Shown here piece after piece: positions 31,484-40,694 of a stretch of DNA of 64,000 nucleotides. This DNA is from Thermoleophilia bacterium (GTDB lineage: Bacteria; Actinomycetota; Thermoleophilia; Gaiellales; JAICJC01), in assembly GCA_025934255.1 (NCBI GenBank), contig JAICYJ010000003.1, forward strand, positions 62,001 to 126,000, given 5' to 3'. The position numbers and the translations under genes are program-made. The notes beneath the pieces were generated by a model. That model was not told the origin of the DNA and did not search any database. It saw only the letters and a list, made by a program, of their open reading frames with translations. Numbering within the stretch: position 1 is the stretch's first letter; each line of letters begins with the position of its first letter.

Positions 31484-32247
31484 CTGATCCAGATCGACCC
31501 CGAGCTGTAGTGCCGCAGGCCGAGGTGGAACGTCCCCCACCCGATCAGGGCGAACAGCGCCGCCACGGCCACCATCAGCAACGCCTCGGGGGTGTCGAAG
31601 TTGCGCACCAGCCGGGCCGGCACCCCGGTCACGAACGCGGCCGGCACGGCGGTGAACAGCAGCATCTTGGTGGCGCCCCCGAACAGGTCGAGCGGGTAGC
31701 TGGCGAAGATCAGGATCGCGTTGAAGCCGAGGTCGGCCTGCTCGCCGCGGCCGCCCACGAACAGCGTCAGCGACCCGCACGCGACCAGGAACCCGATCAA
31801 CACCACCGAGCCCGCGACCACGCCGAACAGGAACATCGCGGCCCGCTCCGGACTGGGATTGCCGGCCAGCAGGAACACCACCGGGCCCAGCAGCAGGTCA
31901 CCGGTGTTGGCGGCGTCGACGCGGGTGCTGAGCAGGTGCGCGAGCGGCGGCACCGGCAGCGTCAGCGTCTCGTCGAGCGCGCCGTCGGCGGACAGCTGCC
32001 CGATCTTGCGGCTGTTCGCGCACAGCCCGAGCGCAACGCCGGCCGTGGTCAAGAGGATCGAGAACAGCACGATCACGTCGTGGGCATCCCATCCGCGGAG
32101 ATTGCCGACCTGGTGGAAGAACAGCACCCAGAAGATGATCCAGGTGATGTCGTTTGCGACCATCAGCGACACCTGGAACCAGAACGAGTTGCGATTGGCG
32201 AGGCCGTTGGCGACCGCCGTGCGCAGGGTTGCCGCGACGGCCGTCAT
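31480..32247 (-). CDS. ABC-2-type permease (PF06182-like), second subunit
   Basis: 255 residues and six transmembrane helices. The start TAVANGLANRNSFWFQVSLMVANDITWIIFWVLFF and the YPLDLFGGATKMLLFTAVPAAFVTGVPARLV segment mark the DUF990/ABC-2 permease family, which always occurs as two permease genes beside one ATPase gene. It overlaps the first permease by 4 bases. Substrate unknown. Confidence 0.88.
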   Translation of the reverse strand: MTAVAATLRTAVANGLANRNSFWFQVSLMVANDITWIIFWVLFFHQVGNLRGWDAHDVIVLFSILLTTAGVALGLCANSRKIGQLSADGALDETLTLPVPPLAHLLSTRVDAANTGDLLLGPVVFLLAGNPSPERAAMFLFGVVAGSVVLIGFLVACGSLTLFVGGRGEQADLGFNAILIFASYPLDLFGGATKMLLFTAVPAAFVTGVPARLVRNFDTPEALLMVAVAALFALIGWGTFHLGLRHYSSGSIWIR

Positions 32248-33020
32248 CCGCCCATCACCTGCAGTCGCCGCTCACCGGCGGCGAACACGGCTCCGGCCAT
32301 TCCCAGCAGCACGGCCAGCCAGCCCAGCTGCCAGAGCAGCAGCAGCGGATCGGGGTGGCCGGAGGCGATCCGTCCCGGCACGTAGGCCATCGTCGCGAAC
32401 GGCAGCGCGAAGCTGATCAGCTCCAGCGGGCGCGGCAGCAGCTCCAGCGGGATCAGCATGCCGCCGGGCAGGAACACCAGCTTCTGGAAGAAGAACCACG
32501 ACGCCTTCGCGTCCAGCAGCCAGAACGCGATGCCGCCGAAGGCGTGGCAGGATGCGATGTTGGCGGCACAGCCCAGCACCACCGCGGGCGCCGCCAGCCC
32601 CAGGGCCGCCAGCGACGGCGGTGCGCCCACGAACAGCCAGGTGATCAGGGCGCCCACGGTAAACGAGGCGATCAGGCGGGCGCAGGCCTCGCCCATGTCG
32701 ATCGACATGCGCAGGCCCACCACCGACACCGGCCGCAACATCTGCACGGCCACGGTCCCGCTGCCGATCTCGTCGCCGATCTCCTCGACCGAGCGCGGCC
32801 GCACACCCAGCACCGCCGTCTGTGCGGCAAACACGTACCACAGCAGCGACGTGCGCGTGTAGCCGTGCAGGGAGCCGCCGTTGGCGTCGACCGCGGCCGT
32901 CCACAGTGCCGTCATCACCACCAGGATGATCGCGAAGAAGCCGATCCGCACCGACATGTCCCCGGGCGAGCGGATGGTGCGCAGGAAGCCCAGCCGCCAG
33001 CCGGCCAGATACGGGTTCAT
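32244..33020 (-). CDS. ABC-2-type permease (PF06182-like), first subunit
   Basis: 258 residues, six predicted helices, starting NPYLAGWRLGFLRTIRSPGDMSVRIGFFAIILVVM; ends with LGMAGAVFAAGERRLQVMGG. Paired with the second permease and the ATPase of the same coupled operon; the two permeases are distant paralogues, as is normal for this family. Overlaps the ATPase gene by 4 bases (ATGA). Confidence 0.88.
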   Translation of the reverse strand: MNPYLAGWRLGFLRTIRSPGDMSVRIGFFAIILVVMTALWTAAVDANGGSLHGYTRTSLLWYVFAAQTAVLGVRPRSVEEIGDEIGSGTVAVQMLRPVSVVGLRMSIDMGEACARLIASFTVGALITWLFVGAPPSLAALGLAAPAVVLGCAANIASCHAFGGIAFWLLDAKASWFFFQKLVFLPGGMLIPLELLPRPLELISFALPFATMAYVPGRIASGHPDPLLLLWQLGWLAVLLGMAGAVFAAGERRLQVMGG

Positions 33021-33949
33021 ACCGGCCTCGCATAGATGTGGGAGACGATCTCCTCCAGCGGCGGGTCGGCCACCGAGATGTCGACCACGTCGTAGCGGTC
33101 GAGCAGGTCGTCCAGGACGCTGCGGATCGGTCGCCGGTCGGTGTCGACCACCAGCTTCGCGCCAGCCCCGGAGAGCTTCACCAGCCGCGCGCCCTCCACC
33201 TCGACGCTCGCGGGCGGCTGCTCGAAGCGCACGTCCAGCATCTTGGTGCCGAGCAGCGCGCGACGCATCACCGACACGCGGTCGTCATAGATCAGCCGTC
33301 CGTGGTTGATCACGATCACCCGCCGGGCCACCTGCTCGATGTCGGAGACGTCGTGCGACGTCAGCAGGATGGTGGTGCCCTGCTCCTCGTTGATGCGCAC
33401 GATCAGGTCGCGGAAGCGCGCCTTCGCCACCAGATCCAGCCCGATCGTGGGCTCGTCCAGGAACAGCACCTCCGGCGCGTGCAGCATGCTGGCCACCAGC
33501 TCGCACCGCATCCGCTGGCCCAGCGACAGACCGCGCACGGGCTGGTCGAACAGCTGGGTGGCGTCGAGCAGCTCGCCCAGCCGGGCCAGCCGGCGGCGCT
33601 CCTCGTCGGCGGGGATCCGGTAGATGCGGCCCAGCAGGCCGAACGTCTGGCGTGGGGTCAGCTGGTACCAGAGCTGCGACCGCTGGCCGAACAGCGTGCC
33701 GATCCGCGCGGCCAGCTCGCGACGCTTCTTCCAGGGCACGATGCCAAGCACGGCCGCATCGCCGCTGGTGGGGTGGAGGATGCCGGTCAGCATCTTGATC
33801 GAGGTCGACTTGCCGGCGCCGTTGGGCCCGATGTAGGCCAGGCGTTCGCCCGCCTCCACCGCGAAGCTGATGCCGGCCACCGCCTCGACCGGCTCGCCCC
33901 GCCTGACCGGGAAGGTCTTTCGCAGCTCGCGTGCCTCGATCGCGATCAT
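33017..33949 (-). CDS. ABC transporter ATP-binding protein
   Basis: 310 residues with all ATPase motifs: Walker A GPNGAGKST (about 41-49), Q-loop FGQRSQLWY, signature GLSLGQRMR, Walker B VLFLDEP and H-loop LTSHD. The RSQLWYQL after the Q-loop and the C-terminal regulatory domain are typical of ATPases that pair with DUF990 permeases. First gene of a six-gene coupled operon (ATPase, two permeases, azlC, azlD, SRPBCC). It starts 5 bases after TACGGT, so is probably leaderless. Confidence 0.93.
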   Translation of the reverse strand: MIAIEARELRKTFPVRRGEPVEAVAGISFAVEAGERLAYIGPNGAGKSTSIKMLTGILHPTSGDAAVLGIVPWKKRRELAARIGTLFGQRSQLWYQLTPRQTFGLLGRIYRIPADEERRRLARLGELLDATQLFDQPVRGLSLGQRMRCELVASMLHAPEVLFLDEPTIGLDLVAKARFRDLIVRINEEQGTTILLTSHDVSDIEQVARRVIVINHGRLIYDDRVSVMRRALLGTKMLDVRFEQPPASVEVEGARLVKLSGAGAKLVVDTDRRPIRSVLDDLLDRYDVVDISVADPPLEEIVSHIYARPV

Positions 33950-33954
33950 GGCTC

Positions 33955-33982
33955 ACCGTAGCAATCCGGTCGGGGCTACCAT
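33955..33982. promoter_or_regulatory. divergent -10 elements (ABC operon and Mrp gene)
   Basis: In a 39-base gap, TACGGT on the minus strand (33960-33955) is 5 bases before the ATG at 33949, and TACCAT on the plus strand (33977-33982) is 6 bases before the ATG at 33989. Both messages are expected to be leaderless. Confidence 0.5.
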
Positions 33983-33988
33983 CCGGCC

Positions 33989-35098
33989 ATGGTTTCCGAG
34001 CAGGATGTGCGGACGGCGCTGGTCGCCGTCATCGACCCCGAGATCCGCCGCAGCGTTGTCGAGCTGGACATGGTGAGGGCTGTCGCCATCGACGGCACCA
34101 GCGTCGAGGTGACGATCGCTCTGACCGTTCCGGGTTGCCCGATGAAGGCGAACCTCGAGCAGCAGGTTCGCGAACACGTCGGTGCGGTCGAGGGGGTCGA
34201 GTCGGTGGCGGTGGCGTTCGACGTGATGTCCGCCGAGCAGCGCACCGCGCTGCGGCAGCGGCTGTCCGGGGCGCCCGCCGGCGAGGAGCGCAAGCTGTCG
34301 CTGGAGCCCGCGACGCGCGTGATCGCCGTCGCCTCCGGCAAGGGCGGTGTCGGCAAGTCGTCGCTGACCGCCAACCTGGCCGCGGCGCTGGCGCTGGACG
34401 GGGCCGAGGTGGGCGTCGTCGACGCCGACATCTACGGCTACTCGATGCCGCGCATGCTGGGCATCTCGCGGCGGCCGGTGGCCGTCGACCAGATGATGAT
34501 CCCGCCGGTCAACCACGGCCTCAAGATCATGTCGATCGGGTTCTTCGTCGACGGCGACGGCGCGATCCCGTGGCGCGGCCCGATGCTGCACCGCGCGCTC
34601 GAGCAGTTCCTGTCGGATGTCCACTGGGGTGCGCTCGACTACCTGGTGGTGGACATGCCTCCCGGCACGGGCGACATCTCGATCTCGCTGGGGCAGCTGC
34701 TGCCCGAGCCCGATCTGCTGATCGTGACCACCCCGCAGGCGGCGGCTCAGAAGGTGGCGCGCCGGGCGGCGGACGTGGCGTCGAAGACCGGCATGCGGGT
34801 GGCCGGCGTGATCGAGAACATGAGCCATCTGGTCTGCAGCTGCTGCGGCGAGGTCACGCACCCGTTCGGCCAGGGCGGCGGCCAGGAGCTGGCCGACGAG
34901 CTGGGCGTGCCGCTGCTGGGCCAGGTGCCGCTGGACGAGCGGCTGCGCGTAACCGCCGACGAGGGCGTCCCGCTGGTGGTCGCCGAGCCCGAGAACGCCA
35001 CCGCCAAGGCCGTGCGCGAGCTGGCCGTGGCGGTGCCCGCTGTGCTGCGCGCGCGCAGCGGTGCGGAGCGCATCAAGAAGCCGCTCGCGGTCATCTAA
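33989..35098 (+). CDS. mrp: Mrp/NBP35-type Fe-S cluster carrier ATPase
   Basis: 369 residues. An N-terminal DUF59/MIP18-like domain (about 1-90, DPEIRRSVVELDMVRAV ... PGCPMKANLEQQV) is followed by a MinD-type ATPase with the deviant Walker A SGKGGVGKSS, VVDADIYGYS and VVDMPPGTGD, and a CSCC pair (VCSCCGEV) near residue 275 that bridges a [4Fe-4S] cluster in Mrp homologues. It assembles or delivers Fe-S clusters, for instance to dehydrogenases such as NADH dehydrogenase encoded nearby. Starts 6 bases after TACCAT. Confidence 0.93.
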   Translation: MVSEQDVRTALVAVIDPEIRRSVVELDMVRAVAIDGTSVEVTIALTVPGCPMKANLEQQVREHVGAVEGVESVAVAFDVMSAEQRTALRQRLSGAPAGEERKLSLEPATRVIAVASGKGGVGKSSLTANLAAALALDGAEVGVVDADIYGYSMPRMLGISRRPVAVDQMMIPPVNHGLKIMSIGFFVDGDGAIPWRGPMLHRALEQFLSDVHWGALDYLVVDMPPGTGDISISLGQLLPEPDLLIVTTPQAAAQKVARRAADVASKTGMRVAGVIENMSHLVCSCCGEVTHPFGQGGGQELADELGVPLLGQVPLDERLRVTADEGVPLVVAEPENATAKAVRELAVAVPAVLRARSGAERIKKPLAVI

Positions 35099-35110
35099 CC
35101 GCGTTCGACG

Positions 35111-35917
35111 CTATCCCCGCAGAATCTCCAGCACCGCCGGATCGATGCGACTGCCGTCCGGCCACATTCGCTCCTCCAGGTTCTCGACGCCGGCGTAGGC
35201 GTCGAGCGAGTCGAAGCCGCGATCCGCGAGCAGGCGCGACACCTCGTCGGCCAGCGTTCCCTCCAGCGGCAGGAACTCCTCGGCCGGGGTCTTCCCGAAC
35301 AGCAGCTGGTGGATGCCGAGGATGCGGATCATCTCAGGCACCGGATCGGGATGGTCGTCCACCCGCAGATCGATCAGGATGTCGTTGTTCCCCCCGTACC
35401 CGGCGCCGGCCTGGCGCACGACCAGCGCCGCCGCCTGGCGCCCGCGCCGATCGCCGCCCGCCCGGTCGGCGGCAAGCAGCGCGGCCGCCATCCGGTCGGC
35501 CAGCGATCCGCCGGTGGCGGCGAAGGTCTCGACCAGTGCGTCGACCACCTGCGGGCCGGCCAGGATGTTGCCCTGCGCGGCAAAGCCGGCACCGGCGCGA
35601 CCGCCGGCCCAGTCCATGCAGTGCGCGCCGGTGTGCGTTGCGCTGCCGCCCCGCGCGTCGACGATGCCGAGCTGCCGCTCGTCGGTTCCCTCGTCCGCTG
35701 CGGTCAATGCGTCCAGCGCGGCCTGTGCGCTGCTGCCCGCCGCCAGCCGCTCCAGCCCGTCCGGGCCGTAGCTGACGTTGGCAGCCGCCTGCGTGGCGAT
35801 GGCACCGACGTCGCCACGCACCCACGGCACGACCGCCCCCACGCACGGGAACTTCGAGGCCACCGCCACGCCCCACTGCCGCGCCTCGAGGTCGCACGCG
35901 ACCAGCGAGAAGGTCAT
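35111..35917 (-). CDS. DUF1028 family protein
   Basis: 268 residues. It begins MTFSLVACDLEARQWGVAVASKFPCVGAVVPWVRGDVG (split here: TFSLVACDLEARQWGVAV, then KFPCVGAVVPW), the N-terminal signature of DUF1028, with GAIATQAAANVSYG and GNILAGPQVVDAL following. The fold is predicted to be Ntn-hydrolase-like. The C-terminal third (IHQLLFGKTPAEEFLPLEG...DEVSRLLADRGF) looks like the putative peptidoglycan-binding domain seen in longer members. Coupled to the UPF0173 gene by ATGA. Confidence 0.88.
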   Translation of the reverse strand: MTFSLVACDLEARQWGVAVASKFPCVGAVVPWVRGDVGAIATQAAANVSYGPDGLERLAAGSSAQAALDALTAADEGTDERQLGIVDARGGSATHTGAHCMDWAGGRAGAGFAAQGNILAGPQVVDALVETFAATGGSLADRMAAALLAADRAGGDRRGRQAAALVVRQAGAGYGGNNDILIDLRVDDHPDPVPEMIRILGIHQLLFGKTPAEEFLPLEGTLADEVSRLLADRGFDSLDAYAGVENLEERMWPDGSRIDPAVLEILRG

Positions 35918-36633
35918 TCGACCGTGCCGCCCGGAGCCACGTCCAGCACCTCCAGCCCCGACACGTCGGCTGCCTCGCGGCGCAGCTGATCGGGCGTCCC
36001 GTGCAGCGCCGGGAACGTCCCGTAGTGCGTCGGCACGACCTTCTTGACGCCCAGCAGCCGGATCGCCTCGGCTGCCTCGAACGGGCCCATCGTGAAGAAG
36101 TCGCCGATCGGAAGGATCGCCACGTCGGGCTTGTACAGCCGGCCGATCAGGGCCATGTCGCCGAACACGGAGGTGTCGCCGGCCACGTACACGCGCCGCC
36201 CGTCCTCCAGCGTCACGATGTAGCCGTTCGGGTCGCCCGTGTGCAGGATCGTTCCGTCCTGCTGGGTGAAGCTGGACGAGTGGCGGGCGTCGACCATCGT
36301 GAACTTGAGGCCCTCGGCCTCGGCGGTGCCGCCCTTGTTGTATCCGATCACGTTCTGGACGCCGTTGGCCTCCAGGTAGTCGCCCAGCTCGATCATCGCC
36401 AGCACCGCCTTCGGCGAATGCCTGGTCGCCAGGTCGACGGCGTCGCCGGTGTGGTCGTTGTGCCCGTGCGTGAGCAGAAGCACATCGAACGGTCCGGGGT
36501 CCTTCAGCTCGTCGGGCACGACGGGGTTGCCGGTCACCCAGGGATCGATCAGCACCCGCTTGCCGCCGGGCGTCTCCATGATCCAGGTGGCGTGTCCAAC
36601 CCAGGTCAGCCGCAGTCCGTTCCCAAGCCCCAT
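35914..36633 (-). CDS. UPF0173 metallo-beta-lactamase-fold hydrolase
   Basis: 239 residues. Metallo-beta-lactamase fold with LTWVGHATW, LIDPWVTGNP, LLTHGHNDHTGD (HxHxDH), VDARHSSS, YVAGDTSVFGD and VVPTHYGTFPALHGTP. The N-terminus and spacing match UPF0173 proteins, annotated as metal-dependent hydrolases of unknown substrate. The ATG at 36633 is chosen because GAGGGAG lies 8 bases upstream; the GTG at 36642 would overlap that site. Confidence 0.92.
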   Translation of the reverse strand: MGLGNGLRLTWVGHATWIMETPGGKRVLIDPWVTGNPVVPDELKDPGPFDVLLLTHGHNDHTGDAVDLATRHSPKAVLAMIELGDYLEANGVQNVIGYNKGGTAEAEGLKFTMVDARHSSSFTQQDGTILHTGDPNGYIVTLEDGRRVYVAGDTSVFGDMALIGRLYKPDVAILPIGDFFTMGPFEAAEAIRLLGVKKVVPTHYGTFPALHGTPDQLRREAADVSGLEVLDVAPGGTVE

Positions 36634-36717
36634 CGTCGTCACTCCCTCGCGTTTGGGTTCCGGCCGCAGACTATCGAGGGAGCAGGATCCGCCGCCACCT
36701 GCGCGAACTGAACGGGC

Positions 36718-37131
36718 ATGACCATCACATCAGCACCACGCACCGCGACCGTCGGTGCGCTGCTGGCGGTCGCCGCCGGCCTGATCGCGCCCAACAACCT
36801 GATCGCCTTCTACCTGACGGCGCTGGCAGCCGCGCTGCTGCTGTTCGCCGCGTTTCTCGCCTACCTCGACGCCGCGGAACGGCTGGACGCGCGCAGCGGG
36901 CTGGCGGTCGCGACGGCGGGCCTCGGCGCCGCTCTGGTGATGGCCGACGCCGCCATCCGCTTTCCGGCAGTGCTCGACCCGAGTGCTCCCCAGGGCGCCA
37001 GCGCGCTGGCGGTGGTGGCGCTACTCGTCGTGATGACGGGAGTGGTCGGCGAGCTGGTGTGGATGCGGGCTGATGACGCCGCCTCGCTGCGCGAGCGGCT
37101 GCGCCCAGTGCGGCACCTGCTGCACCGCTAG
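36718..37131 (+). CDS. small membrane protein of unknown function
   Basis: 137 residues, four hydrophobic helices (about 13-30, 33-52, 63-82 and 95-112) and a short arginine-rich C-terminus. No recognised family. Convergent with the L,D-transpeptidase; 16 bases separate the stops. Confidence 0.65.
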   Translation: MTITSAPRTATVGALLAVAAGLIAPNNLIAFYLTALAAALLLFAAFLAYLDAAERLDARSGLAVATAGLGAALVMADAAIRFPAVLDPSAPQGASALAVVALLVVMTGVVGELVWMRADDAASLRERLRPVRHLLHR

Positions 37132-37147
37132 CCCCGCTCTTCGCGCG

Positions 37148-37798
37148 TTACTTGACCCAGACGGGCGTGCCGATCGGGGTCCTCTTGTACATCCACCTGG
37201 CCTCCGGCGCCGGCATCCGGATGCAGCCATGCGAGGCCGGGTAGCCGGGCACGCTCGCAAACGAGTGCATCGCGATGCCGCCGACGATGTAGCTGGCCCA
37301 TGGCAGCCATACGTGGAACGGGACCGACCACGACATCCGCGACTTCGAGTAGACGTGCCAGTGGCCGGTGGGCGTGACGTGCCCCGGCGCGGCCGTCGAG
37401 ACGTGGATCGCGCGCCGCACCTTGCCCAGCTTGCCGATTAGCAGCAGCACCTGCCTGCCCTTGTGCACCTCGACGTGGGCAAAGTGGCGGTGGCCGGTCC
37501 ACGGCCGCGGCGTCACGGCCTTCTTGAGGCGCGCCTGGGTGATCGATCCCGCCACGCCGTCGCGCGTCAGCCGGGCCCAGCCCTGGTAGGCCATCACGGC
37601 CTGCATCGTGCGGTAGTCGTAGCACCCCGGTGTGTAGCTCTCCGGCAGGTACTTGTGCAGGCCCAGCTCGTGCTGGAGACGGTGGACGTCCGGCCCGCAC
37701 ATGCCCTGAGAAAGGGTCCGGGCGCTGGCCGTTGCCGGGAACAGCACCACGATCGCCAACACACCAACCGCCACCGCTGCCAGTCGCTTCATCGTCAT
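37148..37798 (-). CDS. L,D-transpeptidase (YkuD) with peptidoglycan-binding domain
   Basis: 216 residues. A signal peptide (KRLAAVAVGVLAIVVLFPATASA) exports the protein. A PG_binding_1-like domain (about 30-95: GMCGPDVHRLQHELGL ... DGVAGSITQARLKKA) precedes a YkuD catalytic domain with the HSFASVPGYPASHGCIRM motif, catalytic Cys in SHGCIR. These enzymes form 3-3 peptidoglycan crosslinks or attach proteins. The ATG at 37798 overlaps the nuoN stop (ATGA), so it is coupled to the NADH dehydrogenase operon, an unexpected neighbour. ATG 37792 is the alternative. Confidence 0.9.
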   Translation of the reverse strand: MTMKRLAAVAVGVLAIVVLFPATASARTLSQGMCGPDVHRLQHELGLHKYLPESYTPGCYDYRTMQAVMAYQGWARLTRDGVAGSITQARLKKAVTPRPWTGHRHFAHVEVHKGRQVLLLIGKLGKVRRAIHVSTAAPGHVTPTGHWHVYSKSRMSWSVPFHVWLPWASYIVGGIAMHSFASVPGYPASHGCIRMPAPEARWMYKRTPIGTPVWVK

Positions 37799-39267
37799 CT
37801 CCCGATCAGTGATGCACTTGCCGTCTGCGCCAGATCGAGGAGCGGCCCGGGAATGATCCCGAGCACCATCACCGCGACCGCCGTTGCCAATACGGTAGCC
37901 GATGTTACGGCGAACGCCGGGCGATATGGCGACTCCGGGATCGGCACATCCCGGTCGACCAGCGCGAACGGGATCTTCAGGTAGTAGCCGAGCCCGACCA
38001 GGGTCGCGGCCACGCCCACGATGGCCAGGTACGTCTGTCCGCCGTCGACGGCGCTGCTCCAGATCGTGATCTTGGCGATGAATCCGCCCATCGGCGGCAG
38101 CCCGGCCAGCGACAGCATGAACACCACCATCGAGAGCGCCAGCAGCGGCCGCCGGTAGGCGTAGCCGCGGAAGTCATCGATCAACACCGGGCGTCCCAGC
38201 TCGCGCTCGCGGATCGCCACCAGCGCGAACGCGCCGATGTTCATCAGCGAGTAGATGGCCAGGTAGTAGAACATGGCGCGGGCGGCCGCCTGGGTGTGCA
38301 CGGCCACCGCCGTGAACAGGAAGCCGGTGTGACCGATCGTGGAGTAGGCCAGCATCCGTTTCACGTTCGCCTGCCGCAGCGCCGCCAGGTTTCCGACCGC
38401 GAACGATGCCACCGCGAGCGCTCCGACCGCGTCCTGCCAGATCGCCGAGTCCTCGCCGAAGGCAGCCACCAGCACGCGGAACGCCAGCACCAGTGCCACG
38501 GTCTTGGTGGCCGCCGACATGAACGCGGTCACGGGCGTGGGCGCTCCCTCGTACGCGTCCGGCGTCCACATGTGGAACGGCGCCGAGTTGGCCTTGAACC
38601 CCAGCCCGACGATGATCATCGCGACGCCCAGCAGCAGCACGCCACCGTGGGCGTCGCCGTGGCGGATCGACTGGGCGATCAGGTCGAACTCGAACTGCCC
38701 GGTCGCGCCGTAGACCAGGGCCGACCCGTACAGCAGGAAGGCCGCGCCCACGGAGCCCACGATCAGGTACTTGAGCGCGCCCTCCAGGCCAGGCAGCGCA
38801 TCCACGTCGATCGCCACCAGCACGTACAGCGCGATCGAGAACAGCTCCAGCGCGATGAACGCGATCACCAGGCTGTTCGACACCGCCAGCAGCGACATGC
38901 CGGCGGCGGCGGCCAGCAGCAGCGCGTGGTACTCGACCGCCCGGTCGAAGAGATGCGGCATGCCCCACGCCACGACCACGGCCAGCAGGCCGGCCGCGAA
39001 GATCAGCAGCCGCGCGCCGTTGCCGAAGGCGTCGATCCGCAACGTGTCGTCGAACGCCGTGCGGGGCGCATCGTGCCACTGCGCGATCGGTGCCACCATG
39101 GCAGCGGCGAAGGCGCCCGCCGCCACCGCCGCCCCCACCGGATGGGCCAGCCGCGCGGGTAGGAAGATCGCGCAGGTCAACAGCACGCAGGCACAGCTCA
39201 GGAGCACGATCTCGGGTGCGATCGCCGACCACGAGACGGGGACGGTGGTGACCGTGAGCGTGATCAT
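37795..39267 (-). CDS. nuoN: NADH-quinone oxidoreductase subunit N
   Basis: 490 residues, about 14 transmembrane helices, an antiporter-like proton-pumping subunit of complex I. Key charged residues sit in the helix-embedded positions, including Glu in LVIAFIALELFSIALYVL, Lys in GALKYLIVGSVG and Lys in FKANSAPFHMWTPDAYEGAPTPVTAFM. Last nuo gene; overlaps nuoM (ATGA) and the transpeptidase gene. Confidence 0.96.
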   Translation of the reverse strand: MITLTVTTVPVSWSAIAPEIVLLSCACVLLTCAIFLPARLAHPVGAAVAAGAFAAAMVAPIAQWHDAPRTAFDDTLRIDAFGNGARLLIFAAGLLAVVVAWGMPHLFDRAVEYHALLLAAAAGMSLLAVSNSLVIAFIALELFSIALYVLVAIDVDALPGLEGALKYLIVGSVGAAFLLYGSALVYGATGQFEFDLIAQSIRHGDAHGGVLLLGVAMIIVGLGFKANSAPFHMWTPDAYEGAPTPVTAFMSAATKTVALVLAFRVLVAAFGEDSAIWQDAVGALAVASFAVGNLAALRQANVKRMLAYSTIGHTGFLFTAVAVHTQAAARAMFYYLAIYSLMNIGAFALVAIRERELGRPVLIDDFRGYAYRRPLLALSMVVFMLSLAGLPPMGGFIAKITIWSSAVDGGQTYLAIVGVAATLVGLGYYLKIPFALVDRDVPIPESPYRPAFAVTSATVLATAVAVMVLGIIPGPLLDLAQTASASLIGR

Positions 39268-40694
39268 CCGATCCGCTCCATCACGCCGAACGGCCAGGCC
39301 GAGAGCACCAGCAGGATCAGCAGCAGCGGCACCACCACCGCCAGTTCGGAGCGCCGCAGGTCGGGCGTGGCGGCGTCGATCCGCTCCCCGTCACCCTCGT
39401 GCGCGATCGCCGAGTACCAGCGCAGCATGTACATGGCGGCCAGCACGATCCCAAGCGAGGCGGCGGCGCCCAGCAGCGGCTGCTCACCGAACGCGCCGAT
39501 CAGGATGTACAGCTCCGAGATGAACACGCTCGAGCCGGGCACCGCCAGCGCGAACAGCGCGGCCAGCAGGAACACGGTCGAGGCCACCGGCCGCCGGTTG
39601 GCGAGCCCGCCCAGCGACTTCAGGGCGTCGGTGCCCGTGCGCAGCTCGACCAGCCCGATCAGCAGGAACGCCGCCAGCGAGACGACGCCGTGGTTGACCA
39701 TCTGGAAGGTGGCGCCGGTGAGGCCGTTGTCGCTGAAGACGCCGCCCGGCGCGAGCACGAAGATGCCGATGATGATCAGGTTCATCTGGCCGACGCTGGA
39801 GTAGGCCACCACGCCGCGCGCGTCGGGCTGGCGGAACGCGACCAGCGATGCGTACAGCAGGCCGGCCAGGCCCAGGCCCAGGAACAGCCAGCGCCAGTGG
39901 TAGGCGGTGGCCGGGAACAGCGGCACGGCGAACCGGATCAGCCCGTAGGCGCCGGCCTTGGAGATGACGCCGGAGAGCAGCGCCGTCACCTCGGGCGTCG
40001 ACTGGCGGTACGCGTCCGGCAGCCAGCCGTGCAGCGGGAACATCGGCGCCTTGATGCAGAAGGCCAGCGCGAACGCGCCGAACATCCACCACGAGTCGCG
40101 CCCCTGGGCCGCCAGCACGCCCAGGTCGAACGAATGCCCCTCCACCGCGAGCCCGGCGATGGCGACCAGCATCAGCAGCGAGCCGGCCAGCGAGTAGATG
40201 ATGAACTGGAGCGTGGCGAAGCGGCGCCGCTCGCCGCCCCAGACGCCCATCAGCACGAACAGGGCGATCATCATCACCTCCCAGCCCGTGTAGAACAGCA
40301 CCAGGTCGCGGGCCGTGAACAGCGTCACCAGCGATGCCTCGAGCAGCAGCAGCAGGCCCAGGTACAGGCCGAGGCGGTCGCGGCCGGCGCGGATCGCCGT
40401 CCAGACGGCGCTGGCCACACCCACGGCGGTGAGCGCGACCATGAACATCGACAGCCCGTCCATGGCCACGTGGAAGTGCACGTCGGCGCCGCCGATCAGG
40501 TTCGGGATCCACACCCTGTCGGTGACGAACTGGCTGCCGCCGCCGACGTTGAAGTTGACGATCGCGACCGCCGCCAGCACCAGCTCGGCGAGCACCGCAG
40601 CCAGCCCCAGCCCGGCAGCGACGCGCCGGCCGAGCGGCAGGAAGCCGACCAGCGCGGCACACGCCAGCGGCAGTGCGATCAGGGCGACGGTCAC
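39264..40694 (-). CDS. nuoM: NADH-quinone oxidoreductase subunit M
   Basis: 476 residues with about 14 helices. Characteristic segments include FYTGWEVMMIALFVLMG (helix-5 Glu), FCIKAPMFPLHGWLPDAYRQSTPEVTALL and AYSSVGQMNLIIIGIF. The GTG start at 40694 overlaps the nuoL stop by 4 bases. Antiporter-like proton-pumping subunit of the membrane arm. Confidence 0.96.
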   Translation of the reverse strand: MTVALIALPLACAALVGFLPLGRRVAAGLGLAAVLAELVLAAVAIVNFNVGGGSQFVTDRVWIPNLIGGADVHFHVAMDGLSMFMVALTAVGVASAVWTAIRAGRDRLGLYLGLLLLLEASLVTLFTARDLVLFYTGWEVMMIALFVLMGVWGGERRRFATLQFIIYSLAGSLLMLVAIAGLAVEGHSFDLGVLAAQGRDSWWMFGAFALAFCIKAPMFPLHGWLPDAYRQSTPEVTALLSGVISKAGAYGLIRFAVPLFPATAYHWRWLFLGLGLAGLLYASLVAFRQPDARGVVAYSSVGQMNLIIIGIFVLAPGGVFSDNGLTGATFQMVNHGVVSLAAFLLIGLVELRTGTDALKSLGGLANRRPVASTVFLLAALFALAVPGSSVFISELYILIGAFGEQPLLGAAASLGIVLAAMYMLRWYSAIAHEGDGERIDAATPDLRRSELAVVVPLLLILLVLSAWPFGVMERIG

